Positions 8,944 through 16,925 of a DNA stretch of 64,000 nt are shown piece by piece (position 1 is the stretch's first letter; every line of letters starts with the position of its first letter). Below the pieces are notes generated by a model. It did no database searches. It had not been told where the DNA came from and saw only the letters and a program-made list of their open reading frames with translations. This stretch comes from an uncultured Thermomicrobiaceae bacterium. GTDB lineage: Bacteria > Chloroflexota > Chloroflexia > Thermomicrobiales > Thermomicrobiaceae. Location: assembly GCA_938082375.1 (NCBI GenBank), contig CALKCJ010000018.1, positions 62,001-126,000 of the forward strand. The letters are read 5' to 3'. A program made the translations under genes and the position numbers.

Positions 8944-10146
8944 TCAGCGGTAGCGCGTCTCGATCAGCCGGCGCAGGCGCTCGACCGCCTCAAGGATATT
9001 CTCGAGTGAGTTCGCGTAGGAGAAGCGCAGGTATCCCTCGCCGCCTCGTCCAAAGCCGGGACCTGCCAGCACGGCTACGCCAGCTTGCTCGAGGAGGTCG
9101 CGTGCGATCGCCTGTGCGTCTCGGCCCAGCCCGGTCACGTTGGGGAAGACGTAGAACGCGCCGCTTGGGCGAAGACAGCGCACGCCCGGCAGGCTATTGA
9201 GGCCGTCCACGATGGCATCTCGCCGGCGCCGGAACTCGGCCACCATCTGAGCAATGGTGTCTTGCGGCCCCGTGAGCGCCGCCAAACCGGCGAGCTGGAC
9301 AAAGCCAGCGACGCAGGAGTGGCAGTTGACGGCCAGCCGAGTGACGTGCTCGGCAAGGGCAGGTGGCATCACGCCGAAGCCCAACCGCCACCCGGTCATC
9401 GCGTAGGTCTTGGAGAACCCGTCGAGGATGATCGTCCGGTCGAGCATGCCAGGGAAACTGGCCACGCTGACGAACTCACCCTCGTACAGGATGCGCGAAT
9501 AGATCTCATCGGAGAGCACCAGGAAGTCGCGGTCCTGAGCGAGTCGCGCCAGCTCCGCGAGCGCCTCCCGTCCGATCACCGCGCCGGTCGGATTATGGGG
9601 GGAGTTCACGATGACCAGCCGCGTGCGCTCGCTGACCAGCGAGCGGAGCTCGTCCGGGTCGAAGGCGAAGCCGTGCTCTTCCCGCAGCTTGAGTGGTACC
9701 GGCCGCGCCCCGGCGAACCGGATCACCGACTCGTAGATCGGGAAGCCGGGGTCGGGGTAGATCACCTCGTCCCCCTCGCTGGCCAGCGCCAGGATGGTGA
9801 AGAACATGATCGGCTTGCCACCTGGCGTGACGACGACCCGTTCCGGCCCCACCTCGATGCCGCGGGTGCGGCTGATCTCTCGCGCGATCGCTTCCCGCAG
9901 CTCGGGGAGGCCAGCTGCCGGGGTATAGTGCGTGTGGCCGGCGCGCAGGGCCTCGACCGCCGCCTCGACGATATGCGGCGGCGTGTCGAAGTCGGGCTCG
10001 CCGATCTCGAGGTGGATCACCGATTTCCCCTGTGCCTCGAGCGCTCGAGCACGCACCAGCACCTCGAACGCGCTCTCAGTGCCCAGCCGGCTCATTCGCT
10101 CGGCCAGGCGAAGAGTGAACGCTTGCCCGGCATCACCGATGGTCAT
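8944..10146 (-). CDS. Class I/II (aspartate-type) aminotransferase
   Basis: 400-residue pyridoxal-phosphate enzyme of fold type I. Visible features are the substrate-side HLEIGEPDFDTP, NSPHNPTG (Asn contacting the PLP ring), DEIYSRI, and the PLP lysine in DGFSKTYAMTGWRLG; a C-terminal Arg in LRFSYANS binds the substrate carboxylate. These fit AspAT family 1 (aspartate, alanine or aromatic transaminases). I start at ATG 10146; a later ATG (MSRLGTES) is also possible. The track ORF start at 10668 is an artefact that crosses another gene. The amino-acid substrate cannot be settled from motifs. Confidence 0.9.
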   Translation of the reverse strand: MTIGDAGQAFTLRLAERMSRLGTESAFEVLVRARALEAQGKSVIHLEIGEPDFDTPPHIVEAAVEALRAGHTHYTPAAGLPELREAIAREISRTRGIEVGPERVVVTPGGKPIMFFTILALASEGDEVIYPDPGFPIYESVIRFAGARPVPLKLREEHGFAFDPDELRSLVSERTRLVIVNSPHNPTGAVIGREALAELARLAQDRDFLVLSDEIYSRILYEGEFVSVASFPGMLDRTIILDGFSKTYAMTGWRLGFGVMPPALAEHVTRLAVNCHSCVAGFVQLAGLAALTGPQDTIAQMVAEFRRRRDAIVDGLNSLPGVRCLRPSGAFYVFPNVTGLGRDAQAIARDLLEQAGVAVLAGPGFGRGGEGYLRFSYANSLENILEAVERLRRLIETRYR

Positions 10147-10288
10147 GCGCGCTGTCCTTCCCTGAAGCCGCACGAACCGATTCCGCCTCGCCCCGGCCCG
10201 CTCACGCACCCGGCTTCGCCGGGTCGCCTGGCCACGCTCGGCGCTACTCAAACATACTCGTGTGCATCCGGCAACCAGCCACGGGCGC

Positions 10289-10317
10289 TTGCGTGACGAG
10301 ACAATGCAGCCCATAAT
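10289..10317 (+). promoter_or_regulatory. Candidate sigma-70-type promoter for the small membrane protein
   Basis: TTGCGT (10289-10294) and CATAAT (10312-10317) with a 17-base spacer, about 85 bases before the ATG at 10403. The hexamers are four to five matches each to consensus and sit in an otherwise gene-free stretch. Confidence 0.4.
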
Positions 10318-10402
10318 CGCAGGCGAGCGCACGCGGCGAGTGGTCTCGCCGCCAGACGGGACTGGTGGGAACGTCAGTGCTTCGGTGGAGGAAGTGGAAG
10401 GC

Positions 10403-10627
10403 ATGCGCAGAGGGCAGAACCTCAAGCTGGCGATACTCATCCCGCTCGCCGCGATTCTCGTCACGGTCGCTTCGATCGTCGTCATCGGCGAGCTGCTCCT
10501 CTTCGTCAGCTCGAACATCGGTGGCACGGCGGCCATCTTGGTCGCCGTCGCCCTTATGGCGGCGATCGTGGTTGTGGCGACGCTTCTCTCGCGGCCGCGT
10601 GGCGAGAGCGTGCCGCGGCGCTCATAG
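10403..10627 (+). CDS. Small two-helix membrane protein, 74 aa
   Basis: Short membrane protein with a basic start (MRRGQNLKL), two hydrophobic helices at about residues 8-32 and 38-60, a connecting FVSSNIGG and a basic C-terminus (LSRPRGESVPRRS). The ATG at 10403 follows GGAAGTGGAAGG; upstream in-frame sequence back to 10262 is hydrophilic and not protein-like. The protein has no residues suggesting catalysis. It stands alone between two minus-strand genes. I do not recognise a family; roles such as a respiratory-chain accessory subunit are only speculation. Confidence 0.6.
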   Translation: MRRGQNLKLAILIPLAAILVTVASIVVIGELLLFVSSNIGGTAAILVAVALMAAIVVVATLLSRPRGESVPRRS

Positions 10628-10805
10628 GGTCTGTCGAGCGCTGGCCTCAACGGCCCGAGCCCCGACAAGTACGCCCAGCGATCGCACGGCGCGCGACCAG
10701 GAGCGAGCAGCGGTGGCGGTTTGGGCCGTGGAGAGGAGCATCTCTACCCCATCCATGCCGCGACCGGCCTGGAGTGAGGGACGCCGGCCGAGGCCGGTTC
10801 GAGTC

Positions 10806-11279
10806 CTAGCCTGGCAATTGTGCCTCCGCAGCCTGACGGCGTGATTGACACTCAGCGCAGATGCCGAAAATAGCGAAGTGGTCCATGTGGGCCACGAAGC
10901 CGTGACGCTGGTGCAGCGCTGCTCGCAGCGGTTCGAGTACCTCGTCTTCAAGCTCCGCTACGGCGCCGCACTGCTGACAGACGAGATGGTGGTGCCTCGC
11001 TGCCCGGACAAACTCGAAGCGCCGGATGCCCCCGCCCAGATCTGTCTGGGTCACGAGGCCCAGCGCGACTCCCAGATCGAGGTTCCGGTAGACGGTCGAG
11101 AGGTTCACCTCCGGGTACTGTGTGCGGACGAGTTCGTAGATCTCCTCGGCTGTGCGGTGGCCACCGAGCTGGGCAAGCGCGGCGAAGATGGCAAGGCGCT
11201 GCCGGGTCACTCGCTGACCCGATCCTCGAAGCCGCTCGCTGACCCGGCGGAGGTCGCCGCTCGACAAGTCTCCGGTCAT
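10806..11279 (-). CDS. Fur-family metal-responsive regulator
   Basis: 157-residue DNA-binding repressor of the Fur/Zur/PerR/Nur family. A winged-helix domain (about 10-90) includes RVTRQRLAIFAAL and NLSTVYRNLDLG, the recognition-helix region. The dimerisation domain carries ARHHHLVCQQCGAVAEL and MDHFAIFGICAEC, giving two CxxC pairs for structural zinc and several His for the sensing metal. The ATG at 11279 was chosen because the preceding residues are not family-like. It lies near the cbiMN-Q-O importer, separated by a transposase fragment, so nickel, cobalt or zinc control of that transporter is a reasonable inference. The sensing metal is not determined by sequence. Confidence 0.9.
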   Translation of the reverse strand: MTGDLSSGDLRRVSERLRGSGQRVTRQRLAIFAALAQLGGHRTAEEIYELVRTQYPEVNLSTVYRNLDLGVALGLVTQTDLGGGIRRFEFVRAARHHHLVCQQCGAVAELEDEVLEPLRAALHQRHGFVAHMDHFAIFGICAECQSRRQAAEAQLPG

Positions 11280-11437
11280 CCCTCGTGCCGCTTCCCGATG
11301 CATCGCCCTCGTACGACCGGCGGGACGTTCCTGCAGAGCGGATAGTGCATCTCGAGCCCTCGTTGACAACGCGTCCTGCCGAGGATGGTATCGTCCGCCC
11401 GGTGAGGTGGCAACGAGCGCTCAAGCGGTCGTCAGCA

Positions 11438-12133
11438 TCACGCTGCTCGGGCCCGGTGAACCAGCATCTGTGCGCCAGCCGTTGCGGCGACCTGCTCGAG
11501 CCAAGGCAGGAGTACCGCCAGCTCTCTTCGGTCGAAGAGTTCGACACGGACAATGCCGTCGTCAGCCGCGCCAAGGTCGCGATAGAGCTCGACCGCCAGC
11601 CAGCGGTTTGCCCAGCGGGCGCACGGACGCCCGTTTCCCCCAGAGCCGGTCGCGAGCGATACCCGCTGTAGCCTGCGCCGGAGTTCTGGTACCGAGATCC
11701 CGGTGGAGTGGACGATCAGGTAGACCGATGTCTTGCTGATCGGTTGACCCAGTGCTGTCAGGGCGCGCGGCACCTCCGCGTAGCTCAGTCCCAGGAGGTA
11801 GAGCAGGAGCGAAAGCCGACGGAGTCGCAGTGAGGTCTGCATCGGGCCGATGCCGCTGGGATAGACGCGGAAGGTTCGGCCGCAGCGCAAGCAGCCGTAG
11901 CGCCGCGCGATCACATGCCTGAGGAACGGGTCGCGAACTGCCTTCGAGACGAGCTGCCGCAGCAACACATCCTGGCTGCCACAGCGCGGGTACGGACAAC
12001 GCACGGGCTCGTGGAAGTCGTAGGGTTCCGGCGCCGGAAGCCGGAACACGATCCGCTCGACCGGCTGCTGGTCGAGCGCAGTTCCCCAGCGTGCGGTATG
12101 CGGCGATGCTGAACGATGCCTGCCCGGAGTCAT
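11438..12133 (-). pseudogene. Transposase, truncated at the C-terminus
   Basis: 231 residues with a zinc ribbon (CPYPRCGS ... YGCLRCGRTF) at about 45-85, a helix-turn-helix region (LSLLLYLLGLSYAEVPRALTALGQPISKTSVY) and the first part of a probable DDE nuclease fold (WLAVELYRDLG ... VELFDRRELAVLLPWLEQVAATAGAQMLV). The chain then ends in HRARAA where transposases of this kind continue with the next acidic catalytic residue, so more than a third is missing. I read this as a dead insertion-sequence remnant. I cannot assign the IS family with confidence. The start at 12133 is tentative. Confidence 0.65.
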
Positions 12134-12591
12134 AGAACTCGTCTCCTCTTGTCCCTCTTCGCTCTCTGGTTTGCGCTGTGCGAGTAGCTTAGGCGGCATT
12201 GAGAGCGCAATACAGATCACCTTTTGACCATTCGTTGCTCACTCGCTGGTCAGTCCGTGGTCGAATGGCCTCTGTGCCTGTTAGATTCGGAACGCTCGCA
12301 GCTGCACTTCCTCTCAGGCAGCCGACGCCGCGAGAGGCGTGAACCCTGTTGCCTGGCTAAGCCCTACTCCCCCTCGCACCTCGTGCGCGTCTTGCGCACG
12401 CACCCTTCACCCTGAAACGAGCCGGGCCACGTCAGAAAAGCGTGAAAGGATCACGGTGGAATGCCGCCTAGGAGCGGCGGCATCAGCGCACGCTCACAGC
12501 TCGCCACGCTGAGAGTACGGGCCGGGATTGGGGATTCGCCGTTCGAACCGGTCGATGTTCAGCCGACGGTAAAACCGGGTGGGCACAAGCA
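12134..12591. other. Gene-free stretch with inverted repeats upstream of cbiMN
   Basis: No convincing gene. It holds an inverted repeat pair, CTTAGGCGGCATT (12188-12200) and AATGCCGCCTAGG (12460-12472), which match at 12 of 13 positions when inverted. There are also two hairpins: CGTGCGC/GCGCACG with a 5-base loop (12382-12400) and ATGCCGCC/GGCGGCAT (12461-12483). The first repeat lies just outside the transposase remnant, so these may be insertion-element ends. Confidence 0.4.
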
Positions 12592-12621
12592 TTGACACTC
12601 GGAACCTTTTAGGCGTAGAAT
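12592..12621 (+). promoter_or_regulatory. Sigma-70-type promoter of the cbiMN-cbiQ-cbiO operon
   Basis: TTGACA (12592-12597) and TAGAAT (12616-12621) with an 18-base spacer. The -35 is perfect and the -10 has five of six consensus bases. It lies about 155 bases before the cbiM start, leaving a long leader. Confidence 0.7.
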
Positions 12622-12635
12622 CGGCCCGGCAGTTA

Positions 12636-12651
12636 CTGCAAGCTTTTGCAG
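12636..12651 (+). promoter_or_regulatory. Operator-like dyad in the cbiMN leader
   Basis: CTGCAA-GCTT-TTGCAG, six-base perfect arms, centred about 15-20 bases after the predicted transcription start. This is a usual place for a repressor site, for example for the nearby Fur-family protein or another metal regulator. It does not resemble the NikR half-sites I know. No cobalamin-riboswitch box is visible in the leader. Confidence 0.4.
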
Positions 12652-12775
12652 CTCCAGGTGGTGAAGGGGATCGGGGCGGCCAGGGAATGGCCGATCCACT
12701 CGGCCAGAGGCCCGACGGCGCGATCGCGCCGAGGCAGCGGCCCGGTCGCTCGCCAGCGAACAGGAAGAGCCAGCG

Positions 12776-13810
12776 ATGCATATCCCGGATGGCTACATCA
12801 GCCCTGCAACCGCGCTCGCGTTCTACGGCGCGGTACTCCCCTTCTGGTGGGCCGCTGCTCAGCGTTTGAAACGCCTCCTCTCCGGCCAGCTCGTCCCGGC
12901 GCTAGCGCTCTTCTCCGCCTTGACGTTCGCGATCATGATGTTCAACGTCCCGGTGCCCGGCGGTACCACTGCCCACGCCGTCGGGGGCACGCTGGCGGCG
13001 GTCGTCCTCGGCCCCTGGGCGGCAGTCATTGCCGTCTCGGTCGCCCTCATCATCCAGGCGCTCTTCTTCGGCGACGGCGGCATCACAGCCATCGGAGCCA
13101 ACTGCTTCATCCTGGGGGTCGCCTTGCCGCTGACCGGCTACGGCGTCTACCGGCTGGTCAGCGGTCGCTCCGACCCGCTGTCGCGACGCCGGCTGCTCGC
13201 CGCTGGGATGGGGGCCTATATCGGTATCAACCTGGCTGGGCTCCTGGTCGGGCTGGTACTGGGTATCCAGCCCATCTTCTGGAGCGAGGACGGCCGAGCG
13301 CTCTACTCGCCGTATGGGCTACGGGAAGCTGTGCCAGCGTTGCTGATCCCGCATCTCACCATCGCTGGGGCAGCCGAGGTGATCGCAACCGTCTTCGGGC
13401 TCGCCTATGTCCAGCGCGCCCATCCCGAGCTCCTGGAGCGTCGGGCGGCCACTCCGCGAGCCGCCCGTCCAGCCCGGCGCTGGACGCCGGTGATCGTCGC
13501 CTTGCTGGCGTTGCTGAGCCCACTTGGCCTGCTCGCTGGCGGCAGTGCCTGGGGTGAGTGGGGCAGCGGCGAGCTGGCCCAGCGGGTCGGCTATGTCCCG
13601 CGCGGCCTCCAGAAGCTCGAGTCGCTCTGGAGCGCGCCGCTTTCGGGCTACACGCTCCCCTGGATGTCACCGAGCGCGAGCTTCGCCGAGCAGGCGCTCG
13701 CTTACATCCTCTCCGCTGTCGTGGGTATCGCGCTGATCTTCGCTGCCACGTTCGCCCTGCGCATCCTGCTCCGGCCACGCCAGGGCCAGCAGGCCGCCGC
13801 GGGCAACTAG
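12776..13810 (+). CDS. cbiM: Nickel/cobalt ECF importer substrate subunit, CbiM-CbiN fusion
   Basis: 344-residue membrane protein. The N-terminus MHIPDGYISP carries the His2 that, in CbiM/NikM proteins, coordinates the metal together with the free amino end, so start choice is firm. TFAIMMFNVPVPGGTTAHAVGGTLAAV and ALFFGDGGITAIGANCF are CbiM family blocks. Residues about 1-220 form the CbiM domain. After a basic linker (RRAATPRAARPARR) come two more helices flanking an extracytoplasmic segment, the CbiN/NikN-like part. Works with CbiQ and CbiO encoded next. Nickel versus cobalt cannot be told apart from sequence; absence of cobalamin genes and riboswitch mildly favours nickel. Confidence 0.92.
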   Translation: MHIPDGYISPATALAFYGAVLPFWWAAAQRLKRLLSGQLVPALALFSALTFAIMMFNVPVPGGTTAHAVGGTLAAVVLGPWAAVIAVSVALIIQALFFGDGGITAIGANCFILGVALPLTGYGVYRLVSGRSDPLSRRRLLAAGMGAYIGINLAGLLVGLVLGIQPIFWSEDGRALYSPYGLREAVPALLIPHLTIAGAAEVIATVFGLAYVQRAHPELLERRAATPRAARPARRWTPVIVALLALLSPLGLLAGGSAWGEWGSGELAQRVGYVPRGLQKLESLWSAPLSGYTLPWMSPSASFAEQALAYILSAVVGIALIFAATFALRILLRPRQGQQAAAGN

Positions 13811-13818
13811 GAGCCATC

Positions 13819-14682
13819 ATGACCGTCTCGCCTGTCCGCCAGCGCCAGCGGAAGCGTAAGGGCTTCGTCGAACGCACGGTCACTGGGGTCGGCACCGCGG
13901 TCGAGCAGACCGTCTACAGTGAGACATACGCGCGCCAAGACGGCTTCCTGCAACGGGTCGATCCCCGCGCCAAGCTCGGCCTCTTTGCCCTCGCGCTCCT
14001 GGTAGTCGGGCTCGTCCACGACCTGGCGCTGCTGGCTGGCCTCTGGCTGTTACTGCTGGGCCTGGGGCTGGCGACCCGCCTGCCCTTCAAGGTGATCGCC
14101 CTGCGGACTTTGCTGGGCGTCCCACTCTTCGCCGGAGTCGTCGCGCTGCCGGCGCTCTTTTTGATCGATGGTCGCCCGCTCTTGTCCATCGGGTCGCTGG
14201 GGCCGGTGACACTCGCCGTGAGTGACCGGGCGATCCTCAGCGTCACGACCTTTCTCTGCCGGGTAAGCGTGTCGGTGACGCTGGCGGCACTGCTCGTGCT
14301 GACCACGCGCTGGGCTGACTTACTCAAGGCGCTCCGAGTCTTCCGGGTGCCAGACCTCTTCATCATCATCTTGGGCATGACATACCGTTACGTCTTTCTG
14401 CTCCTCCGGTTGACCGAGAACCTTTTCCTCGGCCGCGCCAGCCGCACCGTTGGCACCACCTCGGCGAGCGAGCAACGTCGCTGGGTCGGCGCGAGCATCG
14501 GGACGCTGATGAGCAGGAGCCTGAAGCTGAGTACCGATGTCTACGCCGCAATGGTCGCTCGCGGGTTCAGCGGAGAGGTGCGGACACTGACGGCGTGTCG
14601 CATGCGCGATGAGGACTGGCTGTTCGTCTCGTTGGGCGTCGTGCTCCTGGGACTGGCCTGGCTGGTGGATCTGAGCCGGTGA
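13819..14682 (+). CDS. cbiQ: Nickel/cobalt ECF importer T component (CbiQ)
   Basis: 287-residue membrane scaffold that couples the CbiM subunit to the CbiO ATPase. Residues 1-50 form a long basic, hydrophilic leader (RQRQRKRKGF) before FLQRVDPRAKLGL, the usual CbiQ opening. About five helices follow. The coupling motif AAMVARGFSGEVRTL lies near residue 245. The track start at 13558 overlaps cbiM out of frame; the ATG at 13819 follows an AGGAG site and lies 8 bases after the cbiM stop. It overlaps the cbiO start. Same operon as cbiMN. Confidence 0.92.
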   Translation: MTVSPVRQRQRKRKGFVERTVTGVGTAVEQTVYSETYARQDGFLQRVDPRAKLGLFALALLVVGLVHDLALLAGLWLLLLGLGLATRLPFKVIALRTLLGVPLFAGVVALPALFLIDGRPLLSIGSLGPVTLAVSDRAILSVTTFLCRVSVSVTLAALLVLTTRWADLLKALRVFRVPDLFIIILGMTYRYVFLLLRLTENLFLGRASRTVGTTSASEQRRWVGASIGTLMSRSLKLSTDVYAAMVARGFSGEVRTLTACRMRDEDWLFVSLGVVLLGLAWLVDLSR

Positions 14683-15509
14683 TGGAGAGCAGCGAGCTGG
14701 TCTTCCGGCTGGAAGGCGTCTCGTACCGCTATCATGGCCGCCACCTGGCACTGGACCGAGTGGATTTGGTGGTCGAGCCGGGAGAGCAGCTCGTCATCCT
14801 GGGTGCCAACGGCAGCGGTAAGTCGACCCTGCTCAAGATCCTCGACGGCCTCTATCGCCCAACGAGCGGTCGCATCTGGGCCTTTGGCGAGGAGATCACG
14901 GATGTCGCCGATGATCCGGAGGGGGCGCGCTGGCTTCACCGTCGCGTGGGCCTGGTCTTCCAGGATCCCGACGTCCAGCTTTTCTCGCCCACCGTCTACG
15001 ACGATGTCGCCTTCGGCCCACTCCAACTTGGCTGGCCCCAAGAGCAGGTGCGCCAATACGTGGAGCGCGCCCTCCGTGCGATGGAGGTGGCGCACCTGGC
15101 CGACCGCGCACCCTACGAGCTGAGCGGCGGCGAGAAGAAGCGCGTCGCGATCGCGACTGTCCTGGCGATGGATCCGGAGGTAATCCTGCTCGACGAGCCG
15201 ACCGCCAACCTCGACCCCCGCACCCGAGCAGCGCTGGTGCACCTGATCCAGGGTATGCGCGAGCTCGGCAAGACTGTGATCCTGACGACCCACGAGCTGG
15301 ACATCGTCCCGAGCATCGCCACCCGCGTGGTCGTGTTCGGCGACCAGGAACGCCGGCCGGTCGCCTCGGGCCACCCGGACGAGATCTTACGTGACGTCGA
15401 GCTGCTGGGACGGACGAACCTGATCCACGAGCACCTGCACTGGCATGGGGAGCTCGCCCACACGCACCCGCACGGTCACGAAGGCGAGCACCTCCACGAG
15501 CACCGCTGA
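14682..15509 (+). CDS. cbiO: Nickel/cobalt ECF importer ATPase (CbiO) with His-rich tail
   Basis: 275-residue ABC ATPase. Walker A is LGANGSGKST, Q-loop VFQDPDVQLFSP, signature ELSGGEKKRV, Walker B VILLDEPTANLDP and the switch His is in TTHELD. The last 30 residues (LIHEHLHWHGELAHTHPHGHEGEHLHEHR) contain about ten histidines, suggesting metal storage or sensing; such tails occur in nickel-handling proteins but are not needed for ATPase function. The start may be GTG 14679 or ATG 14682; both overlap the cbiQ stop. It is the last gene of the operon and converges on the sigma-factor gene through a shared hairpin. Confidence 0.92.
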   Translation: MESSELVFRLEGVSYRYHGRHLALDRVDLVVEPGEQLVILGANGSGKSTLLKILDGLYRPTSGRIWAFGEEITDVADDPEGARWLHRRVGLVFQDPDVQLFSPTVYDDVAFGPLQLGWPQEQVRQYVERALRAMEVAHLADRAPYELSGGEKKRVAIATVLAMDPEVILLDEPTANLDPRTRAALVHLIQGMRELGKTVILTTHELDIVPSIATRVVVFGDQERRPVASGHPDEILRDVELLGRTNLIHEHLHWHGELAHTHPHGHEGEHLHEHR

Positions 15510-15590
15510 GCGCCGCTCGCTTTGGCACGGCTCCGGTATCGGGCGTGCCCAGCTGGCTGAGGAACTGGGGCGGGGCGAGCGGAAACGACA

Positions 15591-15619
15591 AAGCCCCGGA
15601 GGAACTATCTCCGGGGCTT
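15591..15619 (-). terminator. Strong hairpin terminator between cbiO and the sigma-factor gene
   Basis: Perfect 11-base arms AAGCCCCGGAG / CTCCGGGGCTT with a 7-base loop. On the minus strand the stem is followed by TTTGTCGTTT, so it best serves the sigma-factor gene. It can also stop cbiO transcription on the plus strand. Confidence 0.75.
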
Positions 15620-15654
15620 GCCGGTTCGCTTGCGCGCTTCGAGCTCGATTGCGC

Positions 15655-16650
15655 TTAGGCCGCGCTGGCGAGCTGGCGCAGGTCGGAGTTGCGAAGCTTG
15701 GCCAGCGCCTCCTTCTCGATCTGGCGCACCCGCTCGCGGCTGATCCCGTAGTGATCGGCGATCTCGGCCAGGGTACGCGGCTGCTCGCCGCCCAGGCCGA
15801 ACCGCAGCATCAGCACGCCTCGCTCGCGCTCGGTGAGCTGATCCAGGCTGCGCCGGATCTGCTCCCGGATCGCGTTGGTCAGCGCCTCGTCGACGACCTC
15901 CTCACTCCGCGGATCTGGCAGCAGGTCGCCAATAGTGCTCTCGCCGTCCTCACCGATCGGCTTGTCCAGCGAGGATGTCCGCGGGATGGACGAGCGGGCC
16001 TGCTCAACCCGGCTGACCTCGATGCCGAGCTGCTCTGCCAGCTCCTCGTTGGTCGCCGGCCGACCCTTGACCTGCTCGATCTGCGCCTCGGCGCGGCGGA
16101 TCTTCGCGATCAGATCGTGCATATGTACCGGGACGCGGATCGTTCGGCTCAGGTTCGCTACAGCCCGCCCGATCGCCTGCCGGATCCAGAAGGTGGCGTA
16201 GGTGCTGAAGCGGTAACCCAGCTCTGGGTCGTACCGCTCGACTGCGGTCATCAGGCCAATGTTGCCTTCCTGGATCAGGTCGATCAGCGGCAGCTCGCTC
16301 GAGCGGTAGCGCTTGGCGATCGAGACGACCAGCCGCAGGTTGTGCCGAATCAGCTTCTCTCGCGCCTCCTGGCCCTTGCGTACCAGCTCGCGCAGCTCAG
16401 ACGTGTCCTCGCCAGCCTCCATGCGCTTGCGCGCCTCGAGGCCTGCCCTGACCGCCCGCGAGTATTCGATCTCCTCAGCGTGCGTCAGCAGCCGATGCCC
16501 ACCGACCTCGCGGAAGTACCGGTACACCGCGTCGTTGGCCGCCTGGTCGATGAGGTCGGCCGATTCCTCGATCTCCTCGATCTCCTCGACTTCAGCCTCC
16601 TGCACCAGCTGCTCGAGCTCGAGAAGCTCCTGGATCTCTCGCTCCGTCAT
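15655..16650 (-). CDS. RNA polymerase sigma-70 family factor (RpoD/group 1-2 type)
   Basis: 331-residue sigma factor. It has an acidic N-terminal segment (QLVQEAEVEEIEEIEES), region 1.2 (DAVYRYFREVGGHRLLTHAEEIEYSRAV), region 2 with IRHNLRLVVSIAKRYR, LPLIDLIQEGNIGLMTAVERYDPELGYRFSTYATFWIRQAI, region 3 (GRPATNEELAEQLGI) and region 4 with the -35-binding helix in TLAEIADHYGISRERVRQIEKEAL. It lacks the long non-conserved domain of proteobacterial RpoD, normal for this phylum. Start ATG 16650 follows GGGGAGGT. A perfect -35 promoter lies upstream. It is either the housekeeping factor or a group 2 paralogue; a single window cannot decide. Confidence 0.92.
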   Translation of the reverse strand: MTEREIQELLELEQLVQEAEVEEIEEIEESADLIDQAANDAVYRYFREVGGHRLLTHAEEIEYSRAVRAGLEARKRMEAGEDTSELRELVRKGQEAREKLIRHNLRLVVSIAKRYRSSELPLIDLIQEGNIGLMTAVERYDPELGYRFSTYATFWIRQAIGRAVANLSRTIRVPVHMHDLIAKIRRAEAQIEQVKGRPATNEELAEQLGIEVSRVEQARSSIPRTSSLDKPIGEDGESTIGDLLPDPRSEEVVDEALTNAIREQIRRSLDQLTERERGVLMLRFGLGGEQPRTLAEIADHYGISRERVRQIEKEALAKLRNSDLRQLASAA

Positions 16651-16724
16651 TGGTGCCGTCTTACCTCCCCTGCTGTCCGTACACCTTGTTCGGACAGGCT
16701 CCGTCATCGTTTATAAACCTTGAT

Positions 16725-16753
16725 ATTCTAGCATGTCTCGGACGCTTTGTCAA
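16725..16753 (-). promoter_or_regulatory. Sigma-70-type promoter of the sigma-factor gene
   Basis: On the minus strand TTGACA (16748-16753) and TAGAAT (16725-16730) are separated by exactly 17 bases, about 75 bases before the ATG at 16650. It has the same hexamers as the cbiMN promoter. Confidence 0.75.
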
Positions 16754-16925
16754 CTGTGTAAAACATCACGATCACGAGCCTGCCCATCCCTCCAGGACCG
16801 CTCACCTGTTATACGGCCGTATCCTCTCTTTGGTTCCACTCCCTGGTTCCCCAGTGCACGTCCTTCCCCACGGCGGAAAGAGTAGGGGGGTGACACTTGG
16901 CGTCGCCAGCCGCGCCGAGGACCGG

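Noticed and set aside
10780-10815. GGTTCGAGTCC resembling a tRNA T-loop
   Set aside because: The flanking bases do not form a five-base T stem and no acceptor, D or anticodon arm can be folded around it. It is chance sequence beside the Fur-family stop.
12622-12775. Cobalamin or NiCo riboswitch in the cbiMN leader
   Set aside because: No B12-box (GCCACTG-like or CAGGA-AC core) and no recognisable NiCo four-helix core; only a short dyad and general GC-rich hairpins.
13558-13818. Upstream extension of the cbiQ ORF (374 aa in the track)
   Set aside because: It lies inside cbiMN in another frame; the ATG at 13819 has its own ribosome-binding site and gives the normal CbiQ start.
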